A DNA stretch of 64,000 bases from Gracilariopsis chorda (GCA_003194525.1 NBIV01000125.1:156275-220274), one strand, 5' to 3'; shown: positions 19,525 to 30,473, counted from the first letter of the stretch. The notes: generated from the letters alone by a model not told the origin. Program-made: numbers and translations.

Positions 19525-19833
19525 AGAATCACCCCCACAGGAATTGCTAGGCCGAGAAACACAATCCCGAGTTCTAGCAGCTCTTTGCCAAGAAGGCCTT
19601 TGTTAAGGACGATTTTCGCGCGAAACCGGTGCATCCAAAAACATGTGGTGCCATAGTCATCGATAAACTCGAATCAGATACAAACGTACTGTACCTTCGT
19701 GAAAACAGTTAAAAATCATTCGAAAGCCACTAAGACCATCTCCAGCAGTGAAATAAACGCCAGACCACACACACACGCAACAGAAGTACGTCGCAAACTG
19801 AGATATAGTGCTAGCCATCGTCATCCCCAAAGC

Positions 19834-21093
19834 ATGTCCGTTCCCAGCAGCGTTTCAACACGCGTTCGAAAAGGGAGAGGTTCAAAGAGGCCAAACCTTA
19901 GTCTCAGCGGCGATGAAAGACTCCGTGCTCCATACGAACTTGTGTCTTCTGCTTGCAGTGCTTCTACTAAGTCCAACATAAAGCTCGCTTTGAAAGTAAT
20001 TACAGATTACGCCAAGATCAAACAAGCTCCTGATCCTATTAGAGTAACGCCGTCCAGTTCAACCTTTGTTTTGAATCTATTAGCGGACTACTGCCAATTT
20101 GGGAAGCCAAACAGCCTGAAGAACGATGCAATGAATGCGTTAATACAAGGCTTGAGACACGTTTACTCTCAAAATGGTCACAGCAGGACATGGTTTGTTG
20201 ATGAAGCAAATTCGAAAGCTCATGGAAACCCTTTAATAGGCAATCCCGAGCTCGATGCGTTACGAAGATCACACAGAGTGCATCTTGCGCATTATGGTGT
20301 TGTAACATTGCGCTCACAGCCTATAACGGTTGAGCAGGTTTGTGATCACGCCGAGAAGTACTGGTATAGTGGTCATCAGCGATCTGTCAACATAATGGAT
20401 GTTCTTCTTCATTCTATTATAGTCATTGGTTTAAACTTGGGACTGCGTTATGATGAAGTTTCTAAGCTTAAAGTTGAAAATGTGTCTGTGGGATCCGGTG
20501 GATGCACTCTTATTATAAATGAGTCTGTAAAGAATTCTACCAAGCAGAGGATTTACAAACTTAGAGACTGGGCAGGGAACACGGCTTTACGATTTTCATT
20601 GCTCATGGATCCTTTTGTTGCAATTTACTCCTGGTTGATGTTGCGTGGGAGCTCACGAGGACCTTTGTTTTGCGATGTACGAACTTCAGCAGGTGGAAAT
20701 GTTCTTGACCATTCTCGGCACTGGAGCGCAAAAAAGTTCACGGAGTTCCTTCAACGGCGATTACTCTCAATAGGCGTTAGCGAAGGTGAGGTTAAAATGT
20801 ACTCTGGACATTCCATCAAAAGGGGAGCAGTTCAGCTGTATCGATCGCTAGGTCTCAGAGATGAAGCGATCATGGAGATAATTCAGATGACTGGTCATCA
20901 TGCATACGCAAACTATTGTGCGGCATATAACGACTGTGCCCCTCAATCTCTTCCTCGCTTTACATCTGTATCAGAGTACATCAGGCACGCCGAGAAGATA
21001 TCCATAGAGTCAGATATTATTCACGATAGTGTGGCTTTTCAAGCGTTCATGACAGACGTTTATGAACAGCAAACTGACGCACAGCATCATTAA
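19834..21093 (+). CDS. Tyrosine recombinase, Crypton-like element gene
   Basis: The 419-residue protein is an intact tyrosine recombinase, which cuts and rejoins DNA through a 3'-phosphotyrosine. Residues about 35-165 form the SAM-like core-binding region (ASTKSNIKLALKVITDYAKI). The catalytic domain contains LGLRYDEVSKL (Arg205), SGHSIKRGAVQLYRS (His326 and Lys329/Arg330 in place of the usual HxxR) and TGHHAYANYCAAY (His355/356 and probable nucleophile Tyr365). The frame is open further upstream to a GTG at 19699; the first ATG is 19834. No introns or stops, so it is recent or conserved. Downstream lie the 141-bp palindromic array and a convergent GCR1_C-like gene. DIRS or other YR elements are alternatives, but no RT accompanies it. 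Confidence 0.85.
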   Translation: MSVPSSVSTRVRKGRGSKRPNLSLSGDERLRAPYELVSSACSASTKSNIKLALKVITDYAKIKQAPDPIRVTPSSSTFVLNLLADYCQFGKPNSLKNDAMNALIQGLRHVYSQNGHSRTWFVDEANSKAHGNPLIGNPELDALRRSHRVHLAHYGVVTLRSQPITVEQVCDHAEKYWYSGHQRSVNIMDVLLHSIIVIGLNLGLRYDEVSKLKVENVSVGSGGCTLIINESVKNSTKQRIYKLRDWAGNTALRFSLLMDPFVAIYSWLMLRGSSRGPLFCDVRTSAGGNVLDHSRHWSAKKFTEFLQRRLLSIGVSEGEVKMYSGHSIKRGAVQLYRSLGLRDEAIMEIIQMTGHHAYANYCAAYNDCAPQSLPRFTSVSEYIRHAEKISIESDIIHDSVAFQAFMTDVYEQQTDAQHH

Positions 21094-21428
21094 ACACGTT
21101 TTCTAATACAAACAACTTCTTTAGGTCCTGTCAGGTGGAGTAGTCTACCACACCTCTATCTAACCAAGATAAGAATAAGTATATCTACGCCACATAATCA
21201 GTACTAACAATCGAACAGCTACTTACATAGACGTAAACAAAAGCGGTAAGATTTAAACGATGTGGCGTATATTTCCAAAGTTAGGGATAAGAAAGCACTA
21301 GAGAGGCCACACGAATCATGTAGAATACATAAAAGAGCCTCCGAAAAACAGAGGAGGTACGCAACGTAAAACAAACCACTTCAATACAAGATTTGCCACA
21401 TATATCATTCTCCTGAAAAGCAATGGAA
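21094..21428. other. 3' flank of tyrosine recombinase gene
   Basis: AT-rich, no coding potential seen; lies between the recombinase stop codon and the tandem array. Confidence 0.4.
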
Positions 21429-22540
21429 GTGGCGTAACCGCCCTCTACATGGCGTCCAGCGGGCATAACCCACTGGACGCCATGTCCCGTAGAGGGAGGT
21501 GGCATATCCAGCCCTCCTCATGGCATGGAATGGGCGTAGCCCACTCAGTGCCACACCAACAGACCCGAGGTGGCGTAACCGCCCTCTTCATGGCGTCCAG
21601 CGGGCATAACCCACTGGACGCCATGTATCGTAGGAGGAGGTGGCATAACCAGCCCTCCTCGTGGCACCGAGTGGGCGTAGCCCACTCAGTGCCACACCAA
21701 CAGACCCGAGGTGGCGTAACCGCCCTCTTCATGGCGTCCAGCGGGCATAACCCACTGGACGCCATGTATCGTAGGAGGAGGTGGCATAACCAGCCCTCCT
21801 CGTGGCACCGAGTGGGCGTAGACCACTCGGTGCCACACCAACAGACCCGAGGTGGCGTAACCGCCCTCTTCATGGCGTCCAGCGGGCATAACCCACTGGA
21901 CGCCATGTATCGTAGGAGGAGGTGGCATAACCAGCCCTCCTCGTGGCACCGAGTGGGCGTAGCCCACTCGGTGCCACACCAACACACCCGAGGTGGCGTA
22001 ACCGCCCTCTTCATGGCGTCCAGCGGGCATAACCCACTGGACGCCATGTATCGTAGGAGGAGGTGGCATAACCAGCCCTCCTCGTGGCACCGAGTGGGCG
22101 TAGACCACTCGGTGCCACACCAACAGACCCGAGGTGGCGTAACCGCCCTCTTCATGGCGTCCAGCGGGCATAACCCACTGGACGCCATGTATCGTAGGAG
22201 GAGGTGGCATAACCAGCCCTCCTCGTGGCACCGAGTGGGCGTAGCCCACTCGGTGCCACACCAACACACCCGAGGTGGCGTAACCGCCCTCTTCATGGCG
22301 TCCAGCGGGCATAACCCACTGGACGCCATGTATCGTAGGAGGAGGTGGCATAACCAGCCCTCCTCGTGGCACCGAGTGGGCGTAGCCCACTCGGTGCCAC
22401 ACCAACACACCCGAGGTGGCGTAACCGCCCTCTTCATGGCGTCCAGCGGGCATAACCCACTGGACGCCATGTATCGTAGGAGGAGGTGGCATAACCAGCC
22501 CTCCTCGTGGTACGAAGTGGGCATAGCCGTCTTGGTGAGC
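21429..22540. repeat. 141-bp tandem array of palindromic modules, about 7.9 copies
   Basis: Copies begin at 21429, 21570, 21711, 21852, 21993, 22134, 22275 and 22416 (the last is truncated and divergent). Each 141-bp unit contains four hairpins spaced about 35 bp apart, centred on related cores GGCGTAACC, GGCATAACC, GGCATAACCA and GGCGTAGCC. The largest are GGCGTCCAG...CTGGACGCC and GTGGCACCGAGTGGGC...CCCACTCGGTGCCAC. Units 3-4 and 5-6 share the same pair of variants (GTAGACC with CAGACC, then GTAGCCC with CACACC), revealing a 282-bp dimer duplication. Because 141 is divisible by 3, both strands stay open for over 370 codons; I regard those frames as by-products of the repeat, not genes. Confidence 0.95.
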
Positions 22541-22664
22541 TTTTTATATCTCATTCTATCTAGGTACAATAGTATAAGTTTTACATGTGAACTGATTACC
22601 GAAAGATAATGAGATTGTCTTTGTTGTGTTTAAACTATTTTATACTTCGCACAAAACGTAAACG

Positions 22665-23465
22665 CTATCTACTTTTCAGTATAGCAGATATGGAGTGAGG
22701 TCTTTCTCGCAGCCTAAAGTGCTGATTGAATCCGTCAATAGCTGCTTTCCATTTTTCAGTAGTTTCTTCTTCGTTGATTCGTAAGGTAACTGGACCAAAC
22801 TCGGATATTAGTTCAATAAGAGCCCTATAGCGTAGAAACAGGTTCTTTTGACCCGTTTTGGACCACATCCAGTCTTCATAGCCAACAATATACTTTCTGC
22901 GATTTGCCGCATTCCCAAAAAGTCTGACTGCTTTATACCCTCTGTCACTAGACCCTTTACGCCAAATTTCTATGGCTTCTTCGGCTGTTTTAGGCATCCA
23001 TGGTATGAATCGAACAAATGCGTTGAGCTTCTGATCTGCCTTTAGTTTTCCAGAAGATGAAATAGAGGAAGTTCGAAACTGAAACTCATTTTCGGTGCTG
23101 GATCTGTTAGTACAAGCTAATGCATTCTGTTGAATCTTCGAAAGTGATGACATCTCGTTTGTCACTTGGTTATCAGCGACCGTAAAACCCTCTTCGGATT
23201 GCCGTTTTTGCTGCAAATTGCTACAATCTGTACGATTGTTTTCAAGCCTTCGTTGATGTATCAAGAACAGTCGATGTTCTAGTTCTTTCTTCCATACTTC
23301 CATTCTTTCGTCATTTTTATTTGACGAAGCACAAGATTGATTGAGAATCTTACGACTTATTTCAACGCCTTTCGTGGATTCAAGCTCTATGACTTGTCTT
23401 GGTGTTTGAAACCCAATTCCATCCCCACCTCCCTGTATAGGCTTAATGTACCCATAGCGTTCCAT
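22665..23465 (-). CDS. Putative GCR1_C-like DNA-binding protein of YR element
   Basis: From the first ATG (23465) the product is 266 residues; the frame is open upstream to a TTG at 23552, so a 5' exon or a non-ATG start is possible. The N-terminal half is polar with a Gln/Lys-rich predicted coiled coil. The C-terminal 110 residues (from FVRFIPWMPKTAEEAIEIW through KYIVGYEDWMWSKTGQKN to FLRYRALIELI) have the W...G, R, W, G-x-K and R..LI pattern of the GCR1_C domain. In Cryptons that domain is fused to the tyrosine recombinase. Here it is a separate convergent gene across the palindromic array. The assignment rests on pattern only. Confidence 0.5.
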   Translation of the reverse strand: MERYGYIKPIQGGGDGIGFQTPRQVIELESTKGVEISRKILNQSCASSNKNDERMEVWKKELEHRLFLIHQRRLENNRTDCSNLQQKRQSEEGFTVADNQVTNEMSSLSKIQQNALACTNRSSTENEFQFRTSSISSSGKLKADQKLNAFVRFIPWMPKTAEEAIEIWRKGSSDRGYKAVRLFGNAANRRKYIVGYEDWMWSKTGQKNLFLRYRALIELISEFGPVTLRINEEETTEKWKAAIDGFNQHFRLRERPHSISAILKSR

Positions 23466-24609
23466 GGTTTGAAGATATTCGTTGATAAAGGAATTGTCTA
23501 TGTCTGGTAAATGTTGGAGATTTAGACGAGTAGAAGTACTATACCTATGCAATACATTGTACGGTTCAAGCTGGCAAAATAACGATTCTGAGCCATTATT
23601 TTGACAGTTTGAACCTTTTGCGAACCATTAGTGAACCATTCAGTGTTTTGCGATTAATTTATCTACATGATTCTCACTGAACGGATAGATTGCCTACTAG
23701 GGGTAAATCATAGTCAACGTAGTTCTTATTGAAGGTTTGCAAAGCATCTCTAGGCAATGTTGTCCTGGCTGGTTGGCAGAGTATAATCTATTCTTAAAAT
23801 TTGCTTTGGAAGGCAGTAGTTATTTGTTAAGTAACTTTTGGGCACTTTATGGGGTAACCTAAGGCGACAGTGGTGTTTACAATGTGTCACGGGGTTTCGG
23901 ACTCACTTACAATGTGACGTAAGGGTGACTTACACTTGCGAACCTAGGGAGGGGGTTCAATTTGGCTCGTAATCCATCATTATGACTAATGTTATTCCTT
24001 TCGGTGCATCAAAATGTGAGTTACGTGCAACTTTATTGTGCAGACGAGTTCTTGTCAGTCAGGTAAGCTTGTTCGCATAACAGCACAGCATCTTGTGGAA
24101 CCTAACTTTCTTCTGAGAATCTGCACATCACCTGCAAATACCTATTTGCGGTTCCAGTCGTAAGAAGGTGAGAGAGTACAACATGAATTACTAATTTCAG
24201 TTTGTAATAATAATGCGTAACGCACAACATTGAGGTGACAATACCTCACGGTATAATAGTGCTCATCCTCTGTGGGGTGTGTGCGAACACAAGGTTCCAA
24301 ACAGAGCTGCACAAAAATTGCACGGAGGTGGCTAGATAATGGTTTAGAAAGTTCTGACATGAAGTTGGGATTGCTAAGGGTTAGACCGCGACCAAGTTGC
24401 ATCATACTGGTTCTGTGGTAAAGGGTTTATTTTATACATTACTTTCCTTTCGCTGGAGCATCACGTAGTCCACGTACAGTTCTAGCTCCCGAGACCTGTT
24501 GCTTTTGGCATCGAACTGTATATATCAGAGAACTTCCTCCACAACCCGACTAGTGGTTGTGGATGTTGCTCACCTTTGACTTCGACCTCTTCACATTGCG
24601 TACCCCGCC
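23466..24609. other. Intergenic region between YR element and UPP gene
   Basis: No gene recognised. Near the left side there are short repeats: GAACCATT twice in 23625-23640, and TTACAATGTGWCRYRRGG twice at about 23877-23930. These may belong to the end of the recombinase element. Confidence 0.35.
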
Positions 24610-25620
24610 ATGACCAACCCACTGCTCGAACATCATTCCAAAAGAGAAGGGGCTGATGAGACTCAATCTCTTCTCCCAATACCCCGACTCCCAAACAGTT
24701 CACGATGTGCAATACATTGCAAACAAAGTGCTCGTTTCTCTCACGGTTCTTCTATCTCTAATACACATCAGCCAGAACAGCGTTCATCCGACAATGTAAT
24801 TCTCTTTCATCTTGGTTTTCGACTCCCTCAAGACAAATCTACGCTCGTCCAGCACTTGAGCTCTGTCCGTTTTGTCGTACTATGTGGCTCCTTTCAACGC
24901 GCACATCACATTGCGAAACGTTTCACATCATTGAAGTACCTGAACCATTGTCACACTGATCGTTACTTGCTTCTACAGCCGTTACCATCCGTACTAGTTG
25001 CTGCTCATGGAATAGGTACTGGGTCCATTGACGTGCTACTTCACGAAATATATAACGCTCTGGACGCTGCGGGCGCTTCGAACTGGTGCTTCATTCGCAT
25101 CGGTACTTGTGGCGGGCTTGGAGTTCCGCCTGGCACCTTGGTCTTCACCCGACGTGCACTGAGTGGCGACCTGAAGCCGTCGCTTCGCATGTTCGTTCTC
25201 GGTGAACAAGTTCGTTTCCCGGCCACTCTCGACTCTGATCTGACCAACTCGCTTGTCTCGCACGGGAAGGCTATGTATGGCAGTGTCTGCGTACACGGTG
25301 ACACGCTTTGCGCAGAAACGTTTCACATCGCGCAGGGACGTACCGATGGTGCGTTCGTACCATACACAGAGGAACAGAAGCTGTCGTACTTCCGCAGGTG
25401 TCGGAGTGCCGGCGTTGTGAACTTGGAGATGGAAAGCTTGGCGCTAGCCGCATTTTCAAGCAGAGTGAACGTACCGGCTGCCGTGCTCTGCGTGGTGCTT
25501 GTGGATCGTCTAGAGCATGAAACTCCAGTCAAGCAAAAGCACGAATTGGGTATGTTTGAGGAACGTGCCATTAGACTTCTTGTGAGTTACGTGCTCTCTC
25601 ATGTCACGCACGCGGAATGA
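24610..25620 (+). CDS. UPP1: Uridine phosphorylase, eukaryotic UPP1 type
   Basis: The 336-residue enzyme should convert uridine and phosphate to uracil and ribose-1-phosphate in pyrimidine salvage. Motifs follow the nucleoside phosphorylase NP-I family of the animal UPP1/UPP2 type: LFHLGF (65-70), VLCGSFQRAH (phosphate-loop region), HGIGTGSIDVLLHE (133-146), IRIGTCGGLGVPPGT (162-176), HGDTLCAETF (229-238), QGRTDGAF (242-249) and NLEMES (271-276). The first 60 residues are Ser/His-rich and unlike the enzyme, possibly a targeting or disordered extension. No introns. Confidence 0.9.
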   Translation: MTNPLLEHHSKREGADETQSLLPIPRLPNSSRCAIHCKQSARFSHGSSISNTHQPEQRSSDNVILFHLGFRLPQDKSTLVQHLSSVRFVVLCGSFQRAHHIAKRFTSLKYLNHCHTDRYLLLQPLPSVLVAAHGIGTGSIDVLLHEIYNALDAAGASNWCFIRIGTCGGLGVPPGTLVFTRRALSGDLKPSLRMFVLGEQVRFPATLDSDLTNSLVSHGKAMYGSVCVHGDTLCAETFHIAQGRTDGAFVPYTEEQKLSYFRRCRSAGVVNLEMESLALAAFSSRVNVPAAVLCVVLVDRLEHETPVKQKHELGMFEERAIRLLVSYVLSHVTHAE

Positions 25621-27104
25621 ACTTTGCTTACCGTCATTATCTCAGACTAGGAGCCACTACTAACGAACGAGCGGACGAACGATAAGGATTGCGTTGAAAG
25701 TAGCAGCTCGGCTACGGGAATGTTGAGTGCGTGCCAAGCGGATTACCAGAATGAACATCTAAAACAGAAGCTTGTGCAGTTGCTTCAGCACAGTTGCAAT
25801 TTGTAATGCAGCAGACTACTTTTGGGGCGTGTGAATTTATTCTTGGCTCTCCGATGAGCGTTTCCGCTTCCCATTCATTCTTCGTTCAACCATGAATTCG
25901 AGCTATTGATAAGGGGCCCTGATCCCGTGATTTTGAACGTGTATCTAGAGCTAATTCACTGCTTCAGAACGGCTCTCAGTTGACATCATACATCGAAGCT
26001 TTAGAGTCTTATTCTGGTAGGAAGATAGAACGGAAAATGGTTTACATGTACTACCTGTTTCCTTGTTGTAGCAAAAGTTGAGTTTTGTCATGTGCAAGGA
26101 GCGCTGAAGCACAATTGAAGACTTCATATCTTGAGAAACTTAATTGACCGCCTAGAAGAAACATGGGTATCTCTGCTATTGTTCAACTACGACATCAGAA
26201 ATAGATGGTTTGCGAACAACACTTTCTTTTGGGTGCGGACATTCTGCATGAATGCAAGAGGATCCAACACGCGTAGTCGAGTCACTAAACACTTGAAGTG
26301 AACTGATTCGTCATAGTGTGGGACCAGGCTTCTTGCCGGACCAAGTGAATTGTGGGTAACAGAACAGAAACAATTCCGATGCTTGGGATGTATACGACAC
26401 CCCCGAAGAATGTAAATACAGAGTAAAGACTCGATAATATGAACCAAAAGGTGGCGCATCTTGGCGACCTCGAAAGTTCACATTACCGAGGCGTTCACAC
26501 TACCGAAGCTGACTTACAGTAAGAATTTGACACGTGGCCATGGGTTGACCATGTACGTCTGTATCCTATGCAACTTTCGGAGTCGCAGCCGTCATATCTC
26601 CCAGCACGCACGTTCTCTTGCGGTGCTCAGAACACATTCAGAGAATCCATGGATAGCAAATAAGACATTGTTCACATTTCCACCCCTGCCGAGCTCCATA
26701 TGGCCGATCCAGCCCATGACATCGCACACCAGCCAGATAACCTCCGTACCTATCCCATCTCGCAAAAACGACGCGATGTATGTGTCAGCCAGCGTATCGA
26801 GGCAGTAACAATTCTTGGTTTCAAACAAGATGAGTCTAAAACCATTGCAAAAATCAACCCATCAACACATAAGCCTTGAACACAATCCAAAGTTGCGTGA
26901 AGAATGGCGTAGTCAAAACCACGGTATTTATTTGATTCAATAACACAAACAGTACGATGGCAACCAATCCTCTAAAGAGCGGAATTGACAGACGTCGAAG
27001 GCTCAAACCTGGCTGTTGTACGCAAACTAAACACGTCTTTACGACGTAAATCAACAACTTCATTTTGAAACAAAGACATTAATCACCATTTCCGGAAAGC
27101 ATTG
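25621..27104. other. Intergenic region up to element 1
   Basis: No supported gene. Three related motifs, CTCGATAATATGAAC at about 26431 and its inverted relatives GTTCACATTACCGAG and GTTCACACTACCGAA at about 26477-26510, cluster within 80 bp and look like the terminal or binding motifs of a degraded transposon. The flanking frames are short and unrecognisable. Confidence 0.4.
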
Positions 27105-27708
27105 TGAAGTGCAACGCCCTCAGGAAGGGATTCTTGGTACTTGAATGCTTTCCCGATATTATCGGTTGTGTAGTTTTTATATGAACTACACCCCAAAATG
27201 GTGGATATGGACACGTGGGACACGGTTTTGGGTCAATTGGCGGTTAGCTACAATAATGGACGTTGCCACGGAATTTGGAGCATTTTAGTTGATTTTATTT
27301 ATTATTTTTACACCCATTTGTGGGAAGCTAGTACTTATTGCGACGAAGCACTGCCGTCGCACCAATAAACTTTCTCCAACAAGGGACCTCAACCTGGGGA
27401 ATGGGCTCTAGTTGTTGTCGCTTCCGTGGCTTCTCAACTCCTCCTTGGAGGGAAACGCCGTGAACCACGGGACCTCTAACCCCGTTGCACACCTAAAGAG
27501 ACAATCCTTGGGAGTATAATTGTTCCAATCACATTGGTGTTTCGCCCTGTATAGGTAGTCCTGTCCACCGGCATTGCCGTATTTGTTTGTCGCTCTTGCG
27601 ACTCACCCTCGCCCGCTCTTTCTCCTTTCCCTTCACTCCTCCTCCTCCCCCCCTTGAGGGTAGTACATCCCGCTACCCGTGGCCCTCGTGTGCGCATCCG
27701 TCCACACA
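27105..27708 (+). repeat. Element 1 5' LTR, left part
   Basis: Starts TGAAGTGCAACGCC and runs colinear with the first 600 bp of the LTR at 54316. It stops at ACACA (27704-27708), the target duplicated by solo LTR B; the LTR resumes at 44577. Confidence 0.9.
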
Positions 27709-28500
27709 TGTGGTGCAATGTCCGAAAGGGGAAAAACACCGAAAGACGTTCGGGATCTTCCTCTCACGAGGTGAACCGAGTTGGGTAGAGCCGTCCCAGA
27801 GGTGTCACGGCGAGGCCGGTTTGTAAGACCAGGGACACCTGTCGCGACTCGCGCAGGGAGGTGAAGGCGAAGAATCGGTATCCGCGTGAGCGGGGTGTGA
27901 TCCTCAGTAGAGGTATGTTTCCCCGTAAATGGGGGTGTGTGAGCGGATGCGCACACGAGGGCCGCGGATAGCAGGAGGTGCTACCCTAAAAAGAGGAAAA
28001 AGAAAGGGCGAAGAGGAGGAATAGAGGGCGAAGTGAGTCGTGAGAGCGACGGGGACGAACGGCGATGCCGGTAACAATATCCCTACACAGGGCGAAACAC
28101 CAATACAATTGGAACAATTATAATCCCAGTGATGGGTCCCTTTAGATGTGCAAGGGGGTTAGCTGTCCCGTGGTTTACGGCGTTTTCCTCCAAGAAGGAG
28201 TAGAATACGCACGCAAGCGGCAACAACTAGAGCCCATTCCCCAGATTGGGGTCCCTTGTCGGGGAAGGGTTATTGGTGCGACGGCAGTGCGCCGTCGCAC
28301 TAAGTACTAGCTTCCCAGAAATGGGTGTGAAAATAATAAATAAAATCAACTAAAATACTCCACATTTCGTGGCAACATCCACTACTGTGGCCAACCGCCA
28401 AATGGCCCAAAACCGTGTCCCACGTGTCCATACCCACCATTGTGGGGCGTAGTTCATACACACACTACACCACCGATAATATTCGGAAAACGATCAGGTA
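27709..28500 (-). repeat. Solo LTR B, main part (reverse orientation)
   Basis: Begins TGTGGTGCAA, the LTR 3' end read in reverse. It is interrupted at 28500 by the DNA transposon; the missing LTR end is found at 44535-44571. The 5-bp duplication ACACA at 27704-27708 and 44572-44576 brackets the whole. Confidence 0.9.
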
Positions 28501-28502
28501 CG

Positions 28503-28541
28503 TCTGTGTTCTCGGAACGCTAGTACTTGGGGCTAGTTTGG
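28503..28541 (+). repeat. Left terminal inverted repeat of DNA transposon
   Basis: Starts TCTGTGTTCTCGG and contains two GCTAGT motifs, ending GCTAGTTTGG; pairs with 44488-44534. Confidence 0.85.
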
Positions 28542-28608
28542 TCTGATTGAAATATGTCGTCCAAAACTTCTGCAGAAAATGACGGATCTCGAATGCAGAG
28601 GTAGTTTT

Positions 28609-29433
28609 TGTGGTGCAACGCCTCAAAGGGGAGAAACACCGAAAGACGTTCGGGATCTTCCTCTCACGAGGTGAACCCAGTTGGGTAGAGCCCTCCCAGA
28701 GGTGTCACGGCGAAGCTGGTTTGTAGGACCAGGGACACCTGTCGCGACTTGCGCAGGGAGGTGAAGGCGAAGAATCGGTATCCGCGTGAGCGGGTGTGAT
28801 CCTCAGTAGAGGTATGCTTCCACGTAAGTGGGGGTGTGTGAGCAGATGCGCACACGACAGCCGCGGATAGCGGGAGGTGCTACCCTAAAAAGGGGAAAAA
28901 GGAAGGGCGAAGACGAGGAAGAGAGGGCGAAGTGAGTCGCGAGAGCGACGAACAAATACGGCGATGCCGGTAACAATAACCCTATACAGGAAGAAACACC
29001 AAGACACTTGGAACAATTAGTACTCCCAATGATGGGTCTCCTTTAGATGTGCAAGGGGGGTGAACTTCCGTACACTACGGTGCTTCTCTCCAAGGAGGAG
29101 TTGAGAACACGCGGAGGCGGTAAAGCTCAGAGCCAATTCCCCAGGTTGGGGTCCCTTGTTGGGGAAGGTTTACTGGTGCGACGGCAGTGCGCCGTCGCAC
29201 TAAGTACTAGCTTCCCAGAAATGGGTGTGAAAATAATAAATAAAATTAACTAAAATACTCCACATTCCGTGGCAACATCCACTACTGTGGCCAACCGCCA
29301 ATTGACCCAAAACCGTGTCCCACGTGTCCATACCCACCATTGTGGGGCGTAGTTCATATACACACTACACAACCGATAATATCGGGAAAGCGTTCAAGTA
29401 CCCAGAATCCCTCCCTGAGGGCGTTGCACTTCA
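28609..29433 (-). repeat. Solo LTR C with GTTTT target duplication
   Basis: A full 825-bp LTR in reverse orientation (TGTGGTGCAACGCC ... GGCGTTGCACTTCA). It is flanked by GTTTT at 28604-28608 and 29434-29438, so it is a clean insertion later reduced by LTR-LTR recombination. It lies inside the DNA transposon and is therefore younger than it. Confidence 0.95.
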
Positions 29434-29630
29434 GTTTTCGTTAATTTTTTAGAGTGCCAGCTAGTTTTCGCATTCGATTCTAGCACAGAGTCTTCCATAT
29501 TATGAATGCAAAACGAACGCAAAAGACGTCGCTAGTTTACCGTGGAGTTTTGTATGTCATTCGCTAGATGTGAATAACGGGTCTGGAGCTTAAGAACCGC
29601 TCTTACCAACCCATATCACGACGACACCCA
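29434..29630. repeat. Left subterminal CTAGT repeats
   Basis: Several (G)CTAGT and GAATG motifs (about 29459-29580) mirror the richer cluster at 44310-44520. Subterminal repeats of this kind are typical of CACTA-like transposons, where the transposase binds them. Confidence 0.6.
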
Positions 29631-30473
29631 TCAAAACCACTCTCCACCGAGAGGCGGGTGCGTCTCCGTCTCCGGGAACGTCATTTTGAAGAACTCGTCC
29701 GGTACGCTCTCCTCCTTCTCCTTCTTCACTCTCTTCCCCCAACGTCCACAACGCCTCTCCTCATCAACCTCACCATCCACCTCCCACCTCCTCTTGCGCT
29801 GATCACCCAAGATTCTCTCTGCCTCCCTCGCCACCTCTCCTACACTCCTAAGCCCACGAGTCCCCTTCCTAGCGCCCTTCTTCTCCTCCTTCCCTCCACC
29901 CACTCCACGCTTACCGCATCCCTTCAAGTCCGCTCTCACTATCGGCCTCTTCTCCCCAACCCTCCCCTTGCACACCTCCCCCTCGCTCTCCGCAGTGTTG
30001 GCCACAAACCGTACCCCATCCTTCTCGACTTCCCCGTCAAAGCCCCCGTCTCCAGGTCCAAAGCTTATCCCATCGCCACTCACATACCTAAAACCACCCG
30101 TCATCTTACCATTCGGCGTCACAGTCACGGGTGAGCCCCGCCGTCCACCACGACTCTCCCCAACTCCGCCTCCCTCCTTCACCAACTTCTCCACCTCCCG
30201 TAGCCGCGCCTGAAACCTTTCCTGCTCCTCCCTCAACCCTCCCACCTCTCGAACCACAAACGCTGCAATCTTCTTCCCCATCCCACGCACACCCCTCTCC
30301 ACCTCCTTCCCCACCTCCCTCACCATCGCCCTAGAACACAACGCAAGCACTCCCTCCAACCGTTCCTCCTCCGCTTTCTCCTGTTCCCGCTTCTTCCGCA
30401 TACCCACAGCCACGGCTTCCTCAATCTCCGCAAGGAACTGTCCCCAGCTGCGCGATCCGCGGCCACTCGTCAT
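29631..30473 (-). CDS. Highly charged coiled-coil protein of the DNA transposon
   Basis: The 280-residue product starts at ATG 30473; a TTG 11 codons upstream is less likely. Residues about 10-110 are Glu/Lys/Arg-rich heptads (KKREQEKAEEERLEG, then LREEQERFQARLREVEKLV), a predicted coiled coil. The rest is Gly/Lys/Arg-rich and disordered. No family is recognised. The frame is intact, unlike its neighbours. It may bind nucleic acid or oligomerise; this is guesswork from composition. Confidence 0.5.
   Translation of the reverse strand: MTSGRGSRSWGQFLAEIEEAVAVGMRKKREQEKAEEERLEGVLALCSRAMVREVGKEVERGVRGMGKKIAAFVVREVGGLREEQERFQARLREVEKLVKEGGGVGESRGGRRGSPVTVTPNGKMTGGFRYVSGDGISFGPGDGGFDGEVEKDGVRFVANTAESEGEVCKGRVGEKRPIVRADLKGCGKRGVGGGKEEKKGARKGTRGLRSVGEVAREAERILGDQRKRRWEVDGEVDEERRCGRWGKRVKKEKEESVPDEFFKMTFPETETHPPLGGEWF

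Noticed and set aside
21445..22609. Open frames of 374 and 386 codons on both strands across the repeat array
   Set aside because: The unit length (141) is a multiple of 3, so any stop-free frame in one unit stays open throughout; both strands are equally open and the peptides are low-complexity repeats.
29658..30334. Plus-strand Pro/Ser/Leu-rich frames opposite the coiled-coil gene
   Set aside because: They mirror the Glu/Lys/Gly-rich minus-strand gene; Pro/Ser/Leu runs are the expected antisense of such codons.
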